Of a stretch of DNA of 11,227 bases, positions 7,440 through 11,227 are shown piece after piece. The notes beneath the pieces are model-generated. The model had not been told where the DNA came from. It ran no database searches and saw only the letters and a program-made list of their open reading frames with translations. Origin of the DNA: an uncultured Treponema sp. (GTDB lineage Bacteria; Spirochaetota; Spirochaetia; Treponematales; Treponemataceae); the NCBI GenBank assembly GCA_937885175.1, contig CAKZZO010000085.1:1-11227 (forward strand), given 5' to 3'. Within the stretch, counting starts at the first letter, position 1. Each line of letters begins with the position of its first letter. A program made the position numbers and the translations under genes.

Positions 7440-7445
7440 ACGCCC

Positions 7446-8201
7446 CTATGCCATCAGTTTTTCATCGCCAGTATCTTTTTCAAATTCACTTGCGTCCATG
7501 GCACCGGTAATCACCGTATCCGACAATTCCCGATAGTCCGCCCACTTTTTGCCCAACCGCAGCAATTCATGCGCCGCAATGCTGGCAAAGGCATAGGCAC
7601 CGTCAGGTCGCAGATGACTGTTGTCGCTCTTACCGTCAGGAAAGTTTTCATACTCGCCCGCATCAAAATTCATAAAAAAGCGCCGGCTCTTCGCCTCACC
7701 TGTTCTCTCCACATAGGCAAAAGTCAAAGCAGTCATATTTATAGAAGGAATGTTCAGTTTTTTTGCCTCAGCAAGAGCCGCCTCAGGATATGCCCCATGA
7801 GTGTCTTCCATTTTGTGCTCGGAAACAAATTTTCGGCGGGTCATGGGAGTAAGGATAATCGGCTTTACCCCCAGTGCCTGCAATTCACGCACAAAAAAAG
7901 CCAGATTCTTGCGGTATTCGCCACCTTCATCAGGAGAGGTGTAGCGTGCTGGATCCTGCTTTTTCTCATCATTATGGCCAAACTGAATCAGCGCAAAATC
8001 CCCCGTCCGAGCAGCCTTCTTTACGTCCTCAAACCGCCCCTCGTCAATAAAACTCTTTGAACTCCGCCCGTTTTTTGCAAAATGCAGGAAATTCGTTTCC
8101 GTCGGAAAAAAACGAGCCAGTTCCTGCACCCACCCCGTTTGGGGATACGTGGTACAGTCATTGTACTGCATGATTGAGTCACCTAAACAAAGAATACGCA
8201 T
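7446..8201 (-). CDS. SGNH/GDSL hydrolase, rhamnogalacturonan acetylesterase-like (CE12 type)
   Basis: This 251-residue esterase is predicted to remove acetyl groups from pectin-derived (rhamnogalacturonan) oligosaccharides. All four SGNH blocks are visible: LGDSIM with nucleophile S9, NGRSSKSF with G45, FGHND with N77, and DNSHL with the D193-x-x-H196 pair. The combination GRSSKSF plus QFGHND is characteristic of the CE12 family rather than general lipases. There is no signal peptide (it begins MRILCLGDS), so it is cytoplasmic, like YesT-type enzymes that act on imported oligosaccharides. ATG at 8201 has AGGTG about 6 bases upstream. It precedes glutamine synthetase by 119 bp on the same strand, but the structured spacer suggests separate control, and there is no other pectin gene in the window. 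The exact substrate is inferred from family resemblance. Confidence 0.85.
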   Translation of the reverse strand: MRILCLGDSIMQYNDCTTYPQTGWVQELARFFPTETNFLHFAKNGRSSKSFIDEGRFEDVKKAARTGDFALIQFGHNDEKKQDPARYTSPDEGGEYRKNLAFFVRELQALGVKPIILTPMTRRKFVSEHKMEDTHGAYPEAALAEAKKLNIPSINMTALTFAYVERTGEAKSRRFFMNFDAGEYENFPDGKSDNSHLRPDGAYAFASIAAHELLRLGKKWADYRELSDTVITGAMDASEFEKDTGDEKLMA

Positions 8202-8221
8202 ATTGTCACCTACTTAGGGTT

Positions 8222-8250
8222 AGTATAGCGTGAAAAGGGGGAATTAGAAA
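8222..8250 (-). promoter_or_regulatory. Possible promoter of the SGNH hydrolase gene
   Basis: TATACT on the minus strand (plus-strand AGTATA, 8222-8227) lies about 20 bases upstream of the start codon. The matching -35 (TTTCTA) is weak. Confidence 0.35.
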
Positions 8251-8291
8251 AGAGAGAAAGGAGGGAACAAAAAGAGGATAAAATTACAAAC

Positions 8292-8320
8292 TTGACTTTA
8301 CACTGTCATGCTTATATAAT
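8292..8320 (+). promoter_or_regulatory. Near-consensus sigma-70 promoter of the AAA ATPase gene
   Basis: TTGACT (8292-8297) and TATAAT (8315-8320) are 17 bases apart, the best promoter in the window. Transcription should start near 8326-8328, inside the palindrome that follows, which implies tight repression rather than constitutive strong expression. Confidence 0.75.
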
Positions 8321-8358
8321 AGTCATTAACTTAATGGACATTAAGTTAATGACTATTA
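8317..8358 (+). promoter_or_regulatory. 42-bp palindrome overlapping the -10 and start site (probable operator)
   Basis: Two perfect 20-bp arms (8317-8336 and 8339-8358) flank a 2-bp centre (GA). Each arm holds a 13-bp near-palindrome, CATTAACTTAATG (8324-8336) and CATTAAGTTAATG (8339-8351), so there are two dimer-type sites 15 bp apart centre to centre. A third partial copy, TATTAAGTTAC, follows at 8355-8365. The left arm overlaps TATAAT, so a bound protein would block RNA polymerase. The transcript start lies inside the left arm, so only a shortened RNA hairpin could form; a DNA operator is the simpler reading. The binding protein is unknown. Confidence 0.7.
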
Positions 8359-8388
8359 AGTTACAAAACAAAGCAGGAGGCCGTGCGT

Positions 8389-9702
8389 ATGGAATCTTTT
8401 TATGACAGGAAAAACGAGTTGCGTACCTTATCGGAAATTGAAAAGCAAGCCTCTGTGTCCGCCTGCTTCACGGTCATCACTGGTAGGAGACGTATCGGAA
8501 AGACCGAATTATTAAAAAAATTCCTCGAAAACAAGAAAGGCAGTTATTTATTCACCTCTCGCAGTACAGAAAAAGCATTGTGCCAGCAGTGGCAAAATCA
8601 ACTTGAAAAAGACATCGGTCTGAAAATCTACGGCAGCCTTCAAACGCTTTCCGATGTATTCCAGCAGATTATGATTTATTCGCAAACAAAGCATTTTACC
8701 TTGGTAATTGATGAGTTTCAGGATTTGGAATACATAAGCAAGGCTATTTTCAGCCATTTGCAAAATATTTGGGACACCTATAGAGGCCGTTCAAAAATCA
8801 ACCTTATCGTCTGCGGCTCCGTATATTCCATGATGGTAAAAATCTTCCAGACCCAAAAAGAGCCCCTCTTTGGACGGGCAAGCCATTCAATTCACCTAAA
8901 GCCCTTTGCACCCTCAGTCGTAAAGCAGATTCTCTCTGACTACAATCCCAAATACAAGGCAGAAGATTTACTCTGCCTCTACATGCTTTCAGGCGGAGTG
9001 GCAAAATATATTTTTCTGCTCATGTATGCCGGGGCAACCACAAAAGAAAAAATGCTCAAGGCAGTCTGCAATATGGCTTCCATTTTTTTAATCGACGGCA
9101 AAGACATTCTCGTAAGCGAAATCGGAAAGGATTATGGGGTCTATTTTTCAATTCTTACCTGCATTGCAGGAGGTCTCACCTCCCAGAGCGAAATAGACTC
9201 CATCATCCAAAAAAACACTGGTGCCTACCTGCAGAACCTTCAAGACATTTTTGGCGTAATCGAACAGACACATCCCCTGTACGCAAAAACAGGAAGCCGC
9301 AATGCACGCTACCAGATTAGCGATGCCTACCTCCGCTTTTACTTCCGATTCATTTATTCCCACCAGGACCTTGTTGAACTAGGAAACTACGACATGCTCA
9401 AGGAATACATTCAGCGCGATTACGAAACCTTCACCGGAAAAACACTGGAACTCTATTTTTCAGAAAAAATCCAAGAAGAAAAGGCCATCACCTCAATCGG
9501 CAGCTGGTGGGATAAAAAGTCTCAGAACGAAATTGACATAATCACCGTAAACGACCTTAAAAAAACCTGCCACATCTACGAAGTAAAACGCAAAAAAAAG
9601 AAAATTGATTTGTCAAAAGTCCAGGAAAAAGCAGATTTTTTCATGCAGAATCTGCCAGACTATTCATACACGATTACCGGACTTTCGATGGAGGATATGT
9701 AA
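8389..9702 (+). CDS. AAA ATPase (ATPase_2 type) with DUF234 / PD-(D/E)XK-like C-terminus
   Basis: This 437-residue protein of unknown role belongs to a family common in archaea and some anaerobic bacteria. The N-terminal ATPase has Walker A GRRRIGKT (32-39), Walker B LVIDEFQDL (D108, E109) and a sensor-like VCGSVYSM segment. The middle probably holds a winged-helix region. The C-terminal part begins with RYQISDAYLRFYFRFI and contains NEIDI (E381, D383) and YEVKRK (E398, K400), the D...E-x-K pattern of PD-(D/E)XK nuclease folds found in DUF234. ATG at 8389 is chosen because AGGAGG at 8375-8380 is 8 bases upstream; a GTG at 8383 would be too close. The gene is monocistronic, with its own strong promoter and palindromic operator. 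It is AT-richer than the genes to its left, and its stop adjoins a truncated capD-like gene, which suggests arrival by transfer. Confidence 0.88.
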   Translation: MESFYDRKNELRTLSEIEKQASVSACFTVITGRRRIGKTELLKKFLENKKGSYLFTSRSTEKALCQQWQNQLEKDIGLKIYGSLQTLSDVFQQIMIYSQTKHFTLVIDEFQDLEYISKAIFSHLQNIWDTYRGRSKINLIVCGSVYSMMVKIFQTQKEPLFGRASHSIHLKPFAPSVVKQILSDYNPKYKAEDLLCLYMLSGGVAKYIFLLMYAGATTKEKMLKAVCNMASIFLIDGKDILVSEIGKDYGVYFSILTCIAGGLTSQSEIDSIIQKNTGAYLQNLQDIFGVIEQTHPLYAKTGSRNARYQISDAYLRFYFRFIYSHQDLVELGNYDMLKEYIQRDYETFTGKTLELYFSEKIQEEKAITSIGSWWDKKSQNEIDIITVNDLKKTCHIYEVKRKKKKIDLSKVQEKADFFMQNLPDYSYTITGLSMEDM

Positions 9703-9707
9703 AAAAA

Positions 9708-10180
9708 CGTCTGCCGGGATGGAAAGGGGCTGATTCTTGTCCAGACGGCGGTTAAAGCCATAAAGAAGCGAACCGTCAGAGAAGGCAACATTTGCAAAGC
9801 GGGCGGTAGAGACACAGAAATATTTTTTCGCACCACATTCCTTTGCCATAAGCATGGTGCTGTCAGTGTTGAAAATGTTCGTGTCAATCATGCGCATGAG
9901 GTGCAAAGGTAGCAAACTCGCCGTCACCGTAGCCCACGGAAGAGCGGATGTCACGAACCAGCTCCACCATGTTGTTCTCGCTGATGTCAACGACATGAAG
10001 AACTTTTGGATTCCGTGCAAAAAGCTCATGGCAGATTGCAGAACCGATTGTACCCGCCCCACCGATAACGAGGAAACGGGAAGAAGGGATTGTTTCAGAA
10101 AGATACGCCTCATTTACGGCAATATCACGTTCAAAGAGGGGCTCAGTGCGTCCGATGAGGGGGAGAATGTTGTCTTGCAT
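9708..10180 (-). pseudogene. Remnant of a capD-type NAD-dependent sugar epimerase/dehydratase
   Basis: The intact relative would be a polysaccharide-biosynthesis NAD-dependent nucleotide-sugar epimerase or dehydratase of the short CapD/FlaA1 type. Three blocks remain. Block A (10180 to about 9905) carries the Rossmann motif GGAGTIGSA (residues 40-48) and ends at GEFATFA. Block B (about 9900 to 9810) is in another frame and reads LMRMIDTNIFNTD to KKYFCVST. Block C follows in the same frame, RFANVAFSDGSLLYGF to SIPADV, ending near 9708. By comparison with the family, about 40 residues are missing between A and B, another segment holding the YxxxK catalytic region between B and C, and the whole C-terminal part after C. 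The start at 10180 still has AGGAAC upstream. The remnant ends five bases past the ATPase stop, so the same event may have removed its 3' end. No active enzyme can be made. Confidence 0.82.
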
Positions 10181-10257
10181 ACTTTGTTCCTATATAAAAG
10201 TCATGTAAATTGAGCACTCGTGTATACAAATTGCATAAATAATGCTATTATCAATAT

Positions 10258-10670
10258 ATGCTGATTGAAAGAACAATTACATCAAAACTTTTGCAGTTAC
10301 TAAAATCTTTCCCAGTCGTCACTCTGACTGGCTGCCGGCAATGCGGAAAATCTACGCTCTTGAAACATCTGCTTCCAGAAAATGCTATTTAAAGGCAGTT
10401 TTCCACGCATTTATGACAAACAGATTGAGCCTGAAGATTTCTACCCATCCTATATCAGGACATACATTGACCGCGATGTAAGGATTTTGCGAAATATAAC
10501 GGATTACTCAGCCTGCCTCGGAAACTATGAACACAGCGTTTTTTTCAAACATCAAGAAAGTTAAAGAAATTGCCGGATTGAAGACAGAAAACACAGTCGT
10601 AATTTATTCAGGAAAAAGCCTGCCTGCAACAGAAAACTGCGGTGCTTATGTTTGCTGGAAGGAGATTTAG
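10258..10670 (+). pseudogene. Remnant of a DUF4143-type AAA ATPase in three blocks
   Basis: Three stretches, each in a different frame, match successive parts of AAA ATPases with a DUF4143 C-terminus (normally about 380-400 residues). Block 1 (10258-10392, 44 codons) starts MLIERTITSKLL and holds the Walker A segment TGCRQCGKST, then stops. Block 2 (about 10384-10510) reads LFKGSFPRIYDKQI, DFYPSYIRTYIDRDV and RNITDYS, the family's central region. Block 3 (about 10515-10670) reads ASETMNTAFFSN to ENTVVIYSGKSLP and ends WKEI, the family's C-terminus. Walker B and most of the C-terminal domain are gone, and about 250 residues are missing in all. It sits in the same orientation as the intact ATPase at 8389 but is a different subfamily, so it is not a duplicate. 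No clear ribosome-binding site precedes block 1. Confidence 0.8.
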
Positions 10671-10692
10671 AAAGAATAGTATATATAGTGCT

Positions 10693-11151
10693 CTAATTCT
10701 GGTCGCGGTCGGAAACAGCGTTCAGCAGACTTACTAAACTACAGAATTCATTATAAGCATCGTTCAATGCAGGTAATCTGGATGAAAAAATGTCGGCAGA
10801 AAAACTTTCTGCCATTTTATCGGCGGCACTGTAGCAATCTGACTCGTGACCGTTCAAATAATGAGCATAATCATGCTCTTCATCAACAATGTCACCGTCA
10901 AAATATTTTATCCATGTTTCAATATTTCGTTTAGGTATAAAAATAAGCAATTTGTCATCTTCAGTCCGTGTTTCAATTTCCACAGCATTACAGGCATCAT
11001 CAAACTGCAATTTTCTTTCCTGAACAGTTTTTTTATCTGCGTCAATAGCAACAATTAGAACATTTGAATCAAAACTTTTTGAACGCAATGCCCGAAGCCG
11101 CTTTGAGAATTGCATTCTTACATACTGCTCGCCACAACCGTCAGCCGGCAA
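10693..11151 (-). CDS. Toprim-like hypothetical protein, 5' end uncertain
   Basis: I do not recognise a named family. The 152-residue frame has LIVAIDADKKT (D37-x-D39), resembling the DxD motif of Toprim folds, followed by IPKRNIETWI (72-81), a segment typical of small Toprim-like proteins such as the RloB or DUF4276 type that accompany ATPases in defence loci. The start given is a TTG at 11151 with no convincing ribosome-binding site. Coding-like sequence (NNITGRCGRKIVPLPLPADG) continues in frame upstream to about 11217, where a TGA at 11218-11220 closes it. The conserved N-terminal Glu motif of Toprim domains is not seen, so the gene is probably truncated or broken at its 5' end. It converges with the DUF4143 remnant, 22 bp away. 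Function is unknown; a nuclease role is only a suggestion. Confidence 0.5.
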   Translation of the reverse strand: MPADGCGEQYVRMQFSKRLRALRSKSFDSNVLIVAIDADKKTVQERKLQFDDACNAVEIETRTEDDKLLIFIPKRNIETWIKYFDGDIVDEEHDYAHYLNGHESDCYSAADKMAESFSADIFSSRLPALNDAYNEFCSLVSLLNAVSDRDQN

Positions 11152-11227
11152 AGGTAATGGAACTATCTTTCGTCCGCACCGCCCTGTGATATTATTTCTG
11201 AATAAGTAAGACCGCAGTCAGACTTAG

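Noticed and set aside
7317..8060. A 247-codon plus-strand frame opposite the SGNH hydrolase gene and glutamine synthetase leader.
   Set aside because: It is antisense to all four SGNH blocks and has a biased Cys/Pro/His composition without homology.
8317..8365. The palindrome considered as a CRISPR repeat or a transposon end.
   Set aside because: There is no array of spaced repeats, no transposase, and the position exactly on a promoter explains it better as an operator.
10239..10251. Short inverted repeat ATAAT / ATTAT upstream of the DUF4143 remnant, considered as an operator like the one at 8317-8358.
   Set aside because: Arms of 5 bp in AT-rich DNA are expected by chance, and the sequence does not match the CATTAASTTAATG sites.

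Overview
The window looks like chromosomal DNA from a host- or gut-associated spirochaete, most likely Treponema. This is inferred from the gene content and from my recollection of those genomes: a DUF3943 protein, an ANTAR regulator beside glutamine synthetase, small AAA ATPases of the DUF234 and DUF4143 types, a spirochaete-like NAD-dependent epimerase, and GC-rich intergenic hairpins. No taxonomic marker such as rRNA is present, so the assignment is moderate to weak.

Region 1 (102-4097, minus strand) is a tightly packed operon. It runs from a REC / degenerate GGDEF / EAL protein (predicted c-di-GMP phosphodiesterase) to a stand-alone Hpt phosphotransfer protein, then a 102-residue fabF remnant in which the N-terminus is joined in frame to the C-terminus, then a DUF3943 envelope protein. 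The DUF3943 reading frame opens across the fabF stop and runs through a GC-rich palindromic element before reaching its signal peptide.

Region 2 (4238-7445) starts with a divergently transcribed NAD(P)H-dependent iron-type alcohol/aldehyde dehydrogenase. It converges with no gap on a minus-strand pair, glutamine synthetase followed by an ANTAR RNA-binding regulator, which probably form a nitrogen-assimilation unit. A structured GC-rich leader with two strong hairpins precedes glutamine synthetase.

Region 3 (7446-9702) has a cytoplasmic SGNH hydrolase of the rhamnogalacturonan acetylesterase type on the minus strand. Divergent from it is an AAA ATPase with a PD-(D/E)XK-like C-terminus, driven by a near-consensus promoter that overlaps a 42-bp near-perfect palindrome.

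Region 4 (9703-11227) is degraded. It holds a capD-type epimerase remnant with two internal deletions and a lost 3' end, a DUF4143 ATPase remnant kept as three blocks in different frames, and a Toprim-like hypothetical protein whose 5' end is uncertain.

The most unusual theme is that three unrelated genes (fabF, the capD-like gene, the DUF4143 ATPase) have lost internal segments while keeping recognisable ends. Either this is a real deletion-driven decay process or the assembly has collapsed at several places. I found no CRISPR array, tRNA, rRNA or insertion-sequence transposase.
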